Assembly: GCA_010093705.1 (NCBI GenBank)
Contig: MU006100.1
Coordinates: 62,001-126,000, forward strand
Length of the DNA stretch: 64,000 nucleotides
Origin: Patellaria atrata CBS 101060
Lineage: Eukaryota; Ascomycota; Dothideomycetes; Patellariales; Patellariaceae
Direction: 5' to 3'
Below are positions 11,857 through 22,528 of this stretch, piece after piece. The position numbers and the translations under genes were made by a program. Below the pieces are notes generated by a model that was not told the DNA's origin, ran no database searches, and worked only from the letters and a program-made list of their open reading frames with translations. The stretch's first letter is position 1. Every line of letters starts with the position of its first letter.

Positions 11857-13777
11857 ATGCGTGCTTTCAAGTTGTTCAAGGCCGCGGCCTTTTTACCATC
11901 TATTTTACAAAAAGTGTCTTCTGCGGCTATTGCCAATACCGACTCATTGCTCGCTGAAGTTGTCCAAACGCAGAATAATCATACACTTGTCTTGCAATTA
12001 GGTATGCTATTTTTTCATTAGGGACAAGTGCTTAGTATAAGTGGAACCACTAACGTATGCTCACTAGATAACTCTCAGGCAACTTTCAATGTTTCCTGCA
12101 AAGATTGTCTTGGCTTAGAGGATGCTGACGACGCTCTTGTATGTCAATATCATATCTTATGTTTATGAAAACTTTCTTAACCCGTTGTAGACCTTTGAAT
12201 TCAAAGCGCTTTCCGCAGATCGGCCTTGCGGTGTTTCCAACCTCATTCTCAACCGTCAACAGCTTAACCAGAATTGGGATGGAATTCAAGCCTTCGGTCA
12301 AGGTGTTATCTCCACTCTTCCTGAGTACGCCCAGCACAACCTTTCACTTTCCTGGGAGTCATCCTGTCTTTTCAATACTGTACCTGAAGATGGTATAAAC
12401 TCTCAGGGCGATGATGTCGCCCAGGTACTCGCAGTGACCATCGACCGGATCGATGGAAAAGACGTCCACCACATCAGTGGTTTTACCATCTCATTCAAAC
12501 AACTTAGCCCACCTCGCCTTCTTCGTCTAGCTGGTGCTCCTGACTTGACTGCATCCAGTCCCGTAAACGCAGAAGCTTGGCGGCAACCTCCTGTCGATCT
12601 CCGGATTGAATCGTTGCCAGTTGCTGAGACAGAGTTTCGGAAACAACTAGAAGAGCTCCAGACTTTACAAGCAGAGGTTGTTCGCTTAAACGATCTAATT
12701 CGAGCCAAGGAGGCTTTGATCAGCACTATCGACGAGTCCCGTGTTGGATCCCTAAAGCAAGAGATACAGGCGTGTGAAACTTTATCTTGCATCGTTAAGG
12801 CCATCGGTCGGAAGACCAAGACTGTCTGTCACGACGTCTACACCAAAATAAATATCTATCACGATAAAGTGATGGACGAATATGCTCATAGAGGAAAGTT
12901 CGGAGCTCAAAAGCCAGCCCATATAAGTCCGTCCGATCCAAAACCAGAAAGCTCGAATTTCCACCCCACAAAACCAGCGGGTCTACTCGAATGGCCCAGC
13001 TCAACACCATCTTCTACCTCTGATCGCCTCTCCAACCCCTTTTCTGACCCTCACGACTCCTCCAATGACTACTTTACCTTTTCCACTTCCTCAGGAACCC
13101 GTCATATAGTCGCCAGCCTTACTGCCCTCTTCTCCATCGTGATCCTCGCCTGTTTCGTGGTCCTTCGCCGCTGCTGTTGTACCGAGCGCCGCCGTCAAGA
13201 TCGCCGTACCCGTCGTGAAGAACGCCGGAACCTACGTATGTACCGCCGCGCAGCACGTCTACAGCGCTGGAAGGATTGGTGGCATGGTCACCGTTATCCC
13301 ACCACGGACTACGAGGAAAAGCGGAGGTTGATTATCGAGCAGGAGGAAATACTGGAACAAGCAATGCAGCGCGAAATCGCTGAGTTGCGTAACGCAAGGG
13401 ACGTGGTGGAATCATTAGTCCAGGCTGAGGAAGGTAGGGCGAATGCCAGAATCCAGGATTTCAGATCGGGCTTAGACACTACATACGTAGCGGAGAGTCA
13501 GTGGGAGCCTCAACCCCTGTCTAGGACGAGCAGTCTCCCGGATTATAGAAGCGAGGCGGGCAATACAGACTCTCCAGAGTACACTTCTGAAGATGAAAAT
13601 AGCGATGTGGTGGTGGATGGGTTTAGGGGTTTCGTTCCGAGTAGTGGCTCGGCGCATTGGACGCCGGATAGCAGTGTCATTGAAGTGAGCCCGAGACAGA
13701 GCATGGAGACTATGAGGATCAGTGAGGAGGCGAGGATACCTGGAACGCCCAGTTCGGCGTCATCAGTCGAACAATGA
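11857..13777 (+). CDS. signal-peptide, single-pass membrane protein
   Basis: Three exons: 11857-12001, 12068-12138 and 12191-13777, giving 600 aa. The introns (66 and 52 bp) have GTATGC and GTATGT donors and join in phase. The N-terminus has a secretory signal (about residues 1-24, ending SSAAIA). The ectodomain of about 350 residues includes CKDCLGLED and a run of beta-rich segments, then a Ser/Pro-rich stalk. One membrane helix (IVASLTALFSIVILACFVVL) lies at about 376-396. A very basic juxtamembrane segment follows (RRCCCTERRRQDRRTRREER), then an acidic, Ser-rich cytosolic tail. The topology is type I: N-terminus outside or in the lumen, tail in the cytosol. It may belong to a fungal DUF7728-like family, but I am not sure. 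The cysteines beside the helix could be lipid-modified. The function is unknown. Confidence 0.75.
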
Positions 13778-14285
13778 GAGCAGTGAACTGTGCTAGAGGA
13801 GGAGCATAACGTTTAAAGGGCTTATGAGGCTACCTACGGCGTTTTGAATATCCATTTTTGATCTTCGGAGGACCAATTGGGAATGGATTTCCTATGTAAA
13901 ATATGCTTTTGCTGGTGCCCTTTCGGGATAGGACTGACCGTCAACTGGTTATTTGACGTATTAATATACCCGCGACCAGTGATATGGTCACTTTAAACTA
14001 CATACTACTAGTAGCATATATAATATAACCAAATGCGCCTTATGCTAACCATTCTCCTTCAAAAAAGGTAAGCCCCAAACGTGTCACCATACGAATAACT
14101 CAAAAAATCCGATTGGCCCCCAATCCCCCAAACCCATCGCGTCCACTGGCCACAAACTTCGCCCCGACATTCAACCATCCCCACACAACTCTTGGCCGCA
14201 GCAATCGCCAATCGCCAGCAAAATCACGATTCAGGAGAACGTGAAAAAGATTGATTTCATTCAAGGAAACTGCTGTTACTCGCCA
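13778..14285. other. intergenic, upstream of tRNA
   Basis: 3' flank of the membrane-protein gene and upstream flank of tRNA-Tyr. A short AT-rich tract lies at about 13960-14035. No gene recognised. Confidence 0.4.
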
Positions 14286-14378
14286 CTGCCCTTAGTCTAG
14301 TTGGTTCATGGCGTCCGGCTGTAAAGGAAAGTCGCTCCGGTTACCGGAAGGTCCCCAGTTCGATTCTGGGAGGGCAGA
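14286..14378 (+). tRNA. tRNA-Tyr (GTA) with intron
   Basis: The sequence folds as a tRNA. The acceptor stem CTGCCCT (14286-14292) pairs with AGGGCAG (14371-14377), with A as discriminator. The anticodon stem TCCGG (14314-14318) pairs with CCGGA (14344-14348). The T-arm is CCCAG-TTCGATT-CTGGG. The A-box-like TAGTCTAGTTGG and B-box-like GTTCGATTC are present. The anticodon GTA is at 14321-14323, followed by an intron of about 18 nt (near 14325-14342) at the usual position 37/38. Nuclear tRNA-Tyr genes of eukaryotes normally carry such an intron, which supports the call. Confidence 0.87.
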
Positions 14379-14383
14379 GCAAT

Positions 14384-14391
14384 CTTTTTTT
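14384..14391 (+). terminator. RNA polymerase III terminator
   Basis: A run of T residues follows the tRNA 3' end by a few bases, the standard Pol III stop. Confidence 0.8.
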
Positions 14392-15326
14392 GGCTTATTT
14401 GAGTATTTTGGGTTATCTTTTGGTTGTTGTGAGGAGTACCCCGTTTTTTATTTAAGGTATATATAGCTTTAGTATCAGGTCTGACTAAGCACTCAGTCGG
14501 GTATATATACTTGTTCCCCTCCAGTTCCTCCTACAAACAAGACATCAACTCTACACTTCACTTCACACACTCATACTTTCCAATATTTAGTATCATCTTT
14601 TTGTTCATGATTTTATAAAGAACTCGTCCATTAATGAAACAATAAGAAACTCAAAGGAAAAAAATTTCTTCCCATCATCTCATCCGTAACATTTACGACC
14701 CCTGAAATGTAAACCACGAAGCCCTTTCAACAGTGATCTCATCCATATCCACCACTGCGATTATATGCTTAACTCAAATTGATAATATGTGTATGGAGGT
14801 TCTGGTCTGTGCTTGGCTCATGACTTCTCGAAAGGAATATAGTTGGTTTCGGTCCTGAGATCAATGTGTGTACGCCCTTGTCGTCCGGTCAGAGGAAAGA
14901 AGGTGAAGGGGCTGGATGATTAAGGTCATGGTGGAACCTAAGTGAGTTCGTGTGGATGGAGAAATAGGCCGGGTGCGTGTATGTGTGAGGTCGTATTGTA
15001 AGCTTGAGGCCAATTAAACCAAATTGTACGCCTTCATATAGATGAGTCTCAGTCCCTTCTTATAACAAAGTCGAAAACGTCGATCCCTCTGTATTTATAA
15101 ACTACAGGTGCTATTGTAACACGACTATCTGATCAAAAGTGAACGCATATGGATGAAAGAACGTATCATTATTCGTGGGTAGAAGTGATAGAAAGGACAG
15201 TGGATATAACTTTTTCGAATAAGAACTCTTCCTCCTCCATAATCTCGACTGAACAAGTGAAGGTTCGTATTTTCACTCACCTTCTCGAATTATAGCTCTC
15301 TTTTTCTCCCACTTTACCTCAAAATC
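14392..15326. other. intergenic, no gene recognised
   Basis: Spacer between tRNA-Tyr and the 3' end of the Clr5-domain gene. It contains many stops in all frames, no open frame of note and no repeat that I could see. Confidence 0.4.
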
Positions 15327-17019
15327 CTACCCCGGCCCAGAAATTCTCCAAAATAACACCTCATCCCCTCGACCTTGCGTCACCAAGCTCTTTTCCAATT
15401 TATCTCTCATATGCTGGACCTCGACACTACCGTGTGGCCAGACTGACCAACTCTTGATCAACGCCTGTTTGAGCCACATCATGGCTTTCTCCTGCTCACC
15501 GATGGCGTCATAGATCTTGGCAATGTCCTCCATAGTGTAGAGGGCACATTCATCCGAAAAGGCTGGACTAGGAACTGCATCTGCTGAGGATAAAGAGGAG
15601 GGCTGGCCTACGATGAGGAAACATAATTGCAGGGCGGAGGCCCAGTCACCCGAATCCATTAATACATGTTCGAGTTGGCGGGCGGCTTTGCGGGTGCCAA
15701 GGGCGTTCGTACCCAAGTTAGTAGTCGTGGTGCTAAGGAGTTTACGTGCCATGGTCCTTGCAGCTCCGAAATCACGGTCACGGCGGATAAGTTTGATGAG
15801 CTCTGTTTGAGTCTTGATCGTCAAGGGATGATAGCTCCCTATCTGAGCCGTGAAGACGTCGAGCATGTAGGCGAGTGAACGCTCCGAGATATCACGGGTT
15901 TGAGCATCTTTCTCGAAGAGTCGGACTATGGTTACGATGGGGTGCATCGTAGTGCCAAACCTTGCTTCAGCTAGAGCACAGAGATAGCGGAGGAGGTTGG
16001 TACGGATGCTCGAAGTTAGTTTCGTATTAACTGGAGAAAGGATAGCGAAGAGGCTTTGTAACCACAGGGGGGTGGCGAAGTCGATAGAGGGCGCCGTTTT
16101 ACAGGCCTTGTGGATGGTAGACCATGCTCTTCCAGGATATTGGACTTTGAATAGATACATGGCTTGGGCGATGTCGTCCCAGAATACCTTTGTGGGCTCT
16201 AGGACCGGTGGTATAAGTCCGTCGGGAATGTTTTGAGGATCCTGGTATACTAACGGCCCAGCAAAGATGGACTGCATGCTTTTCAAAATTAAGTTGATTG
16301 TCTGCAATCCAACGTCGACGTCGGTGATAAAGATAGAATGAGGCAGCTGTGTTGGAGTCGAGAATTGAGCTCCCCACCCAAATAAGGTGGTGTCGTATGT
16401 CTCGATGTCCATTTGACTTGAATTATCTCCGACAACAGACTTGGAAGATTCCAATGACGATTCGGCAAGTTCAGTCTCATGGGTAAGACTGACGGCCTCA
16501 TTTTGCCGAGGGGAGACTGGGCTGACTGTGGTGAAGTGCGAAACAGTACCCTTATCGTTGCTACTGTCTGAACTGGTCGAGCAATCATCCAATGTACTGG
16601 ATGCCTTGGATTGAGTTGCCCTTTTATTACTGCGTCTAGTTCGCGAGTATCTTTTCAGTTTACGGGCACTCTTCTCGTCGAGATCCGCTATAGAGCGAGA
16701 AGGTAGTGATCCAGGGGTTTCAAGGAATTTAAGATATTGGTCCTTTTCGTACGACTTCCAATTCTTCAAAGCGCCCCATTCTTTGAGGCGGCTTCGATAC
16801 ATGCGTGCACTGTGAGAACTTTTTAGTGGGAATCATCCAAGGCAACGAATACTATGGGATGTAATACCTCGCTTGAAAACCATAATTGTCCAGCATGTGG
16901 GATCGAACATGGTCCAGGGGTTTCTTAGAATATAGCTCAATGATGATTTTACGGTAAGTGCTCCATTCGGTACGAGACGGTCCTCTACGATCTATAATAG
17001 CCTCCGAAGGGACCCTCAT
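15327..17019 (-). CDS. Clr5-domain protein with helical repeats
   Basis: Two exons: 17019-16868 and 16809-15327, giving 544 aa. The intron (16810-16867) splits the Clr5 domain, and joining YGFQAS to ARMYRSRLKEWG restores it. The Clr5 domain occupies about residues 10-65 (WSTYRKIIIELY, then MYRSRLKEWGALKNW) and is followed by a basic patch (KLKRYSRTRRSNKR) and a Ser-rich linker. The remainder from about residue 190 is alpha-helical with TPR-like segments, such as ALYTMEDIAKIYDAIGEQEK near 480-500. In fission yeast, Clr5 acts in gene silencing. In filamentous fungi the domain occurs in many large, poorly studied regulators. It is divergent from the HET-domain gene, with a 760-bp shared spacer. 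A nuclear, possibly chromatin-linked role is inferred. Confidence 0.83.
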
Positions 17020-17779
17020 TCTAGTCGCGGGTAGGTTGACACATTACCCAGCGCTGAAGACGCATGTAACTAGGAATAACAATAAAGGGTATGAAAGGCG
17101 TTTTATCTCCATCTTGAAGACAAGGTTGCGAGATTTTGAAGGCATACGGGTTGGGCGAGAGTGACGGTAGTCTTGTTCTTTTGTACGCGAGGCGGAGTCG
17201 AAGGTCAAAAACCCACCCACTCACGAAAAATGCAAAAGTGGATGACATATGAAATAGGAACTGATTACCTTACCTTATGGGTGGTATGTGGATTATCGAT
17301 CGTGGTTGAAGCCTTGCTGTGCCACGCTGACATAAAGACCATGCAGTGTTAACCGAGTAATCATAGCCCTCCAGCTGAATGTAGTCACTGATATTCGAAT
17401 CAACCAGATAAAATGCGGCTTAGGGTTAATCTCCCTTCGGAGTGGGTCAGAAAACCTGTCAGTGTGGTCCGTTGAGAAAGTTAGTTAGAGACAATATGGT
17501 TGACCAGGCGGCAATATGCCCAGATTGTTGCCTTTTGCCTCTTTGCCTCTTCGCCCACTTTCCTTCGATCCCTCGTATGTTTCGATTCGAGCTCCGCATA
17601 CAGTAGGAAGCCTTGTTGACGAGGAAATGGTGAGGCTGCTCTGCGGGTGAAGGAGACGGGAGGGCGCACATTGTTTCGGGTCTATAGCTACAAAAAGAGC
17701 GGAGTTTCACGTAGAATTTTTGCTCTTATGAATATCGTGAACCCATCAGATAGAATCTTCAGAATCAGATACTGAAGAT
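17020..17779. promoter_or_regulatory. divergent promoter region Clr5 / HET genes
   Basis: 760 bp between two outward-reading genes. Small overlapping frames (60-80 codons) show no family pattern. No specific motif recognised. Confidence 0.4.
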
Positions 17780-20086
17780 ATGGAGCACTTACCTTGTCCC
17801 ATTGATGGTAGACGTCCCGAAGTCCCTTTCTTCGCAGCCAGAAAAGTTTATAGACCGGAAGACTTCTTTAGGCTCCCTAAGGAACATGGATATGCCGACT
17901 TTCATAACCTTTTAGAGGATGGACTCGAAAGGACAATGCAGAAAGGCGATGCTAACCACTTTCTACAAACCTGGCTTTTCTTTAGCTTACTCGCCCAAGT
18001 ACTCAGTCAGGAGATCGATTACCGGGACTTCCTCCAAAATTCGAACAATACTCTTCACACTCGGAAACTTAACGCGATGCTCCAGAACTGGGCAATCAAA
18101 GAATCAACTGCTGTTGAAGAAGGGATGTCTCGAGAGCAGAGAGAGCGATATTTGCGAGCATCCATGGCCCTCGTGGACGCCAGACGTTTTGTCTCAAAAC
18201 ATTGCTCGTACCAGAGACTAGACCGGAACCACCACCCTCTCGAAGACAGGGACCTTTGGAAGAAAGACAATCCAGTCCACCAAGCCCTCGATGCAAAGAT
18301 GACTTTATCACTTGCTATACTTGGTGAAACATTGCAACAAGCACGGCCCGATATGATGCCCCATTTGGAAGGGCATTTCCGATTCTGGAGAGATCCCCGC
18401 GTGGAGGAGAAAAGATGGGGTTGCAGTAAATACTGTAGAGAACAAATGAAGACAAATGGATATGATGAACTCGAAATATGCCGGATAGAAGCAATGATGC
18501 CTTCAGTTAGCATCGTTTATTACTGTAGTTCTATGGCTTCCAGAACTCAAAGGTCAGGCAAAGGACCACTGCATATGAATCCTTGCCGGGATGGTTGCGA
18601 GACCCATCACATCGGAGATGACGAAATAATCAAAGCTATCGAGGAAGGTAAGACACCACTTGTTACCTGGGGTTCTTCCGGTTTGGAATGGAAAGCATAT
18701 GATCTTAAAAGGGATCATGATATACAGTTTGGAGTTTTATCCCACGCTTGGGAAGAAGAAATCTTGGATTGTGGCAAGGATGCTCGACCCGGTCATAATC
18801 GGCGTATGTACGAATGTCAGCTCATCACCCTACAAGAGACTTTCGACAAGATGGTTCAAAACCGTCGTGACAGCTTGTCTTTTAAAAACACACCATTCTG
18901 GGTTGATGCGTTATGCCTTCCGAGGGAATCTGGGCCCAAAGGAAAGGCAATCAATCAAATGAGAGATATATACGCTAAAGCAGCCGTTGTCCTCGTATGG
19001 CAGAGAGAACTTCTCCAAACCAACAAACTCGCGGAAAGTGACAGCATCGAGACAAATATGAGAATAAGAACAAGCAACTGGGCTTCTCGACTATGGACAA
19101 TGCAGGAAGCTGTGCTTGGGGGAATTGACTGTTTGCACGTTGCATTCCAAAACAGGAATACCATTGGTATCAACGAACTGAGGTCAGCTAGAGATAGGGC
19201 AAGGAGAGATCCTAATGACCCTTACCATCACATTTGGGAGGCGGGATATCCTTTCAGTAAATCAACCTGGGCATTGCGGAGAAGCAACGAATTCCGAGTA
19301 CACAGAACCTGGCTCGCAGTCCAGTTTCGCGAAGTCCTCGAACCGCAAGATGAAGCACTTATTTTAGGTAGCGTTCTAGGTGTCGATGTGGTGAAAATCC
19401 AGAAAATCGGGCAGAGAAATGAGCCACCGAAACAGATCGCTGCTAAGAGGATGGTAAAACTCCTTGACCTTCTTGACTCCACTCCAGGCCTTGGGATTCC
19501 ATCTGGAATCATATTTTTGCCCACTGGAAAGTTATCAAACGCGATTTCAGAAACCAAAGGATATGGTTGGGCCCCGGCCACATGGTTAACTAAACAACTT
19601 CATGACTATCCTTTGTTCCGTCCTGCGCAACAAAGCGCGTCAATTGGAAAATGGGGGCTTCTTGTTCAATTTCCTGGACTCATACTCCATTGGCCAAAAG
19701 ATCCTGTTGCGAGTTCCAAGTTCTGGATATCGGTCCACCAGTGTATGCATAAGTGGTTCAAAATTGTTGCAGATACAGGAGGAGTTGACTGGGAAACCTT
19801 TTGGGCAAACGAAGTTTGTACTCAAGACGAGACGTTTATCATCTTGAGTACTAGTAATCCACGAGACAAATGGGAGATAGGATTGTTGGTCCAATCCAAA
19901 GGGGTACTAAGCCAAGGGGAGGTACGATGGGTTAAGACCTTATGTAGGGTATGGATACGATTGGAAGCAAACCCTGACATAATCGCTCGGATGGTGCAAG
20001 GTGTCCGGGAGCGTGGAAATGGTATGTTGTTTGGTGAACGGCTTGGGGATCAGCAAAGGTGGTGTATTGATGGGGGCGAGGAGTGA
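17780..20086 (+). CDS. heterokaryon-incompatibility (HET) domain protein
   Basis: Intronless, 768 aa. The HET domain lies in the middle: GVLSHAWEEE near residue 317, FWVDALCLPR near 373, INQMRDIYAKAAVVLVW near 392-410 and ASRLWTMQEAVLGG near 435. These are the three conserved blocks of the family (SYxWG-like, WxDxxCI-like, RxWTxQE). The N-terminal 300 residues are helical and Cys/His-containing. The C-terminal 300 residues match nothing I recognise. HET proteins trigger cell death when genetically different hyphae fuse and are often compared with innate immune receptors. Here the first block reads SHAWE where SYCWG is more usual, so it belongs to a divergent branch. There is no NLR partner or other incompatibility gene beside it. 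Confidence 0.88.
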   Translation: MEHLPCPIDGRRPEVPFFAARKVYRPEDFFRLPKEHGYADFHNLLEDGLERTMQKGDANHFLQTWLFFSLLAQVLSQEIDYRDFLQNSNNTLHTRKLNAMLQNWAIKESTAVEEGMSREQRERYLRASMALVDARRFVSKHCSYQRLDRNHHPLEDRDLWKKDNPVHQALDAKMTLSLAILGETLQQARPDMMPHLEGHFRFWRDPRVEEKRWGCSKYCREQMKTNGYDELEICRIEAMMPSVSIVYYCSSMASRTQRSGKGPLHMNPCRDGCETHHIGDDEIIKAIEEGKTPLVTWGSSGLEWKAYDLKRDHDIQFGVLSHAWEEEILDCGKDARPGHNRRMYECQLITLQETFDKMVQNRRDSLSFKNTPFWVDALCLPRESGPKGKAINQMRDIYAKAAVVLVWQRELLQTNKLAESDSIETNMRIRTSNWASRLWTMQEAVLGGIDCLHVAFQNRNTIGINELRSARDRARRDPNDPYHHIWEAGYPFSKSTWALRRSNEFRVHRTWLAVQFREVLEPQDEALILGSVLGVDVVKIQKIGQRNEPPKQIAAKRMVKLLDLLDSTPGLGIPSGIIFLPTGKLSNAISETKGYGWAPATWLTKQLHDYPLFRPAQQSASIGKWGLLVQFPGLILHWPKDPVASSKFWISVHQCMHKWFKIVADTGGVDWETFWANEVCTQDETFIILSTSNPRDKWEIGLLVQSKGVLSQGEVRWVKTLCRVWIRLEANPDIIARMVQGVRERGNGMLFGERLGDQQRWCIDGGEE

Positions 20087-21324
20087 TCGGCGAATGGGTA
20101 AGTTTGACATTTAATTCCCAAGGATTTATTCGAGTATTATAGCATTTCAGCATTGTAGAATAGATTGGAGCATGCCCTCTGCTACTTTCTAACGGGCCGT
20201 GAGAGTTGACGAGTATCAATTGTTTGAGCATTTTCGGGACGATTTTACAACGAACGAAGAAATCTTCTAGATTACGGGTCCGTGTCCTTTTTGACGATTA
20301 GAGTAAGTCTCATCTAGTGCATGATATTAATTAGCAGTGTTGGATCCGATAACTAGGTGGTTCAAATGAAATGTAGTTTTTTTCAATGTTCATATGGAAG
20401 TTGAGGTTTTAAAGGTAGGACCCGACCCAGGTAAGCTAACTCCAGTTCTAATTTAGAACTAGTGTTTGTGTCATACAATTCTATTAAACATTGAGACGTA
20501 ACAGTGAGACATACTATCTAGGGTCACCTACTGCTCATTCCTACATTCCAAGCTTGGTCACGTCCAGAGCTTTTGGGTACTATGCATTTACTGTATACAG
20601 ATTAGAATCCGAAGATGTACAGGATTTGAAGACTTTACTGATCTATACCTTGCAGCGAAGGATTGACGAATAGTACGCTATACCCTAACATAGAAATTTA
20701 CCGACAAGGAGATAAGTCGATGGATGGGTCTACATCATAGGCGGGATACAAATGAAGTAAAACAAAGCTAGGAAACGGATAGAATATGCTCTTTGTGGAT
20801 CACTATGGATGGAAACAAATGTGTACCGGACTGTAGACTATACCCTGACATCCTTATATATTAGAAAAGAAACGCGTAGGTAGATGAGTACATAACATAA
20901 GCTGAATACAAAGGAAGTAAAACAATCTAGAGACTAGATTGAATACTCTCTTCGCAGAGCACCATGGATGGGAAACTATTAGTGTTCGCACGTAGGGGAA
21001 TGAAGTGCACTTCCTATAAGAGCGGATGGGCATGCTACTTTGTGGTCCTATGAAAAGGGTAACCATAGGCCATAGAGCTTTCAAAACAGTCAAGTTGCGG
21101 CTTCAAGTAAATATCCCATAGAGAATAGCATGTGGCGGTTATCATTGGTATTGACCGGGTTTAATTATCGAGGAAAGTTTGAATGTGAAATCATACTCTA
21201 GTACAATTGTGCCATGGCTGAGGACTCTGTACTTGATTTCCGTAAACTCCCCTTTGAAAAAACCTATGAAGTAATCCCGCCACAGTCACAACCATGTCTG
21301 ATATCGTCACAATCTTGGTGCTGC
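20087..21324. other. intergenic with one tandem duplication
   Basis: Spacer between the HET gene and the PAH-domain gene (both end toward it). Apart from the diverged tandem repeat at 20675-20985 I see no gene or RNA. Confidence 0.4.
20675..20985. repeat. diverged two-copy tandem repeat, about 155 bp unit
   Basis: Copy 1 is about 20675-20834 and copy 2 about 20835-20985. The same landmarks occur in the same order in both: CTATACCCT(A/G)ACAT, then GATACAAATGAAGTAAAACAA against AATACAAAGGAAGTAAAACAA, then CACTATGGATGG against CACCATGGATGG. The copies differ at many sites, so the duplication is old. It is noncoding. Confidence 0.75.
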
Positions 21325-21906
21325 TCACTTCTTAACTGGGTGTGCCGGTTTCGATTTCTTCTTGGGGCTAAAAGCAGTGACGTTAACGACGTAAGCTATA
21401 ACAAGAGTGGAATAAGGGTAACCTTACGTTGGTGGCTCCTCAAGTATCGCTCGATCATTGCCAAGCGCGAAACCTTCAGGGAGGAAATGTCTGAATTGTT
21501 CGAAGAGCTGCCTATCACCCTCGAACAGTTTCCTGACCTGCCTGTAAATAGTACGAATTGGAGCTTTATCCAGTTCATATGTCTCGATGATGGCGATGAA
21601 CTCTTTAAACTTTTCGGGCTCTTTGGCGAAGTGATCCTAAAAACAGTCAATTTCGTGCAATCTCATAGAGTCGAGTATACCAACTTGGATCTTGCCGACG
21701 TATTCAATGGCATAGTCGTTATCGATTTCTTCTGGGCGTTCGAGCTCTTTACCGCGACCGGAAGAGTCATTTCCTTGTTCCACGGTCGGTGCTTCACTGT
21801 CCGCGTCCATATCATTGTCACTGGAATATGCACGATGGGTCCTGACATAGGCTTCCTCGTCATCGCTCACATCCATAGGCTGGTAGTTTTGGTCGGAATC
21901 ACTCAT
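21325..21906 (-). CDS. small Sin3-like protein with a single PAH domain
   Basis: Three exons: 21906-21685, 21636-21428 and 21367-21325, giving 157 aa. The introns are 21637-21684 (GTTGGT donor) and 21368-21427 (GTAAGG donor). Residues 1-60 are acidic and polar. Residues about 62-132 fit a paired amphipathic helix domain: DNDYAIEYVGKIQ joined to DHFAKEPEKFKEF, then IIETYELDKAPIRTIYRQV, RKLFEGDRQLFEQFRHFLP and EGF. This is the PAH pattern, ending FLPxG(Y/F). The last exon adds a basic tail (PKKKSKPAHPVKK), a likely nuclear signal. Full Sin3 has three or four PAH domains and is over 1000 aa, so this is a free-standing PAH protein. It could compete with Sin3 for transcription-factor partners (inference). 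Confidence 0.8.
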
Positions 21907-22528
21907 GGTGTAGAAGTCGAATAGGTTCAGATAGATTAGGAACTGAATTTTGAATATGCAGAGGAAACATGCAATGTCCGAGCAAATAGGGTTCCAGAGG
22001 GTGCCAAGGCTTCTTTGTAAATTCTCGTGCCGGAGGTCTCATGATGCATAGAAGAGGTGAATGCGCAGGTTGACAACATGCGTTCAGCAAACGCCTACCC
22101 CTGCGTCCAAACAAAACACATAACCTTAATCATCGTCATCATTGCTCTTAAACTTCGTCTTCTCATTTCTTGTACTACCTTTTGAAAAGTCCACGACAAC
22201 GCAATTGCTTCACGGCGTACCTCCAAGCTCTTTCTTGTCGAGACACACGGTAATAAGAAACACGACGTCTCGTACATCATCATTCCCTCTCCCTCTTTAA
22301 CATCTCTTTCGTATTGGAAGATTCCCTACACTTCAAATTATCTACGAGAGTGCAGAGATACACGCCCCACCGGCTTCATTGAGGTTGAAACTCACGGTAC
22401 GGAGCATTTGAACTTGCAATCGAAGTCGAAGTCGAAGTCGAAGTCGACATAATTGTTCGTCAAGTGGATGGATATTTGAGTTACTGATATTAAAGGTACA
22501 ACGTTCTGCACCAAAAATTCCAAAGGGG
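21907..22528. promoter_or_regulatory. divergent spacer, PAH gene / CTK2
   Basis: 622 bp between outward-reading genes. It contains the (GAAGTC)n microsatellite near 22420 and no recognised gene. Confidence 0.4.
22419..22446 (+). repeat. (GAAGTC)n microsatellite
   Basis: About four to five perfect copies of a 6-bp unit, in the 5' region of CTK2. Confidence 0.85.

Noticed and set aside
21214-21924. 236-codon plus-strand open frame
   Set aside because: Antisense to the PAH-domain gene, whose spliced minus-strand product has clear domain structure.
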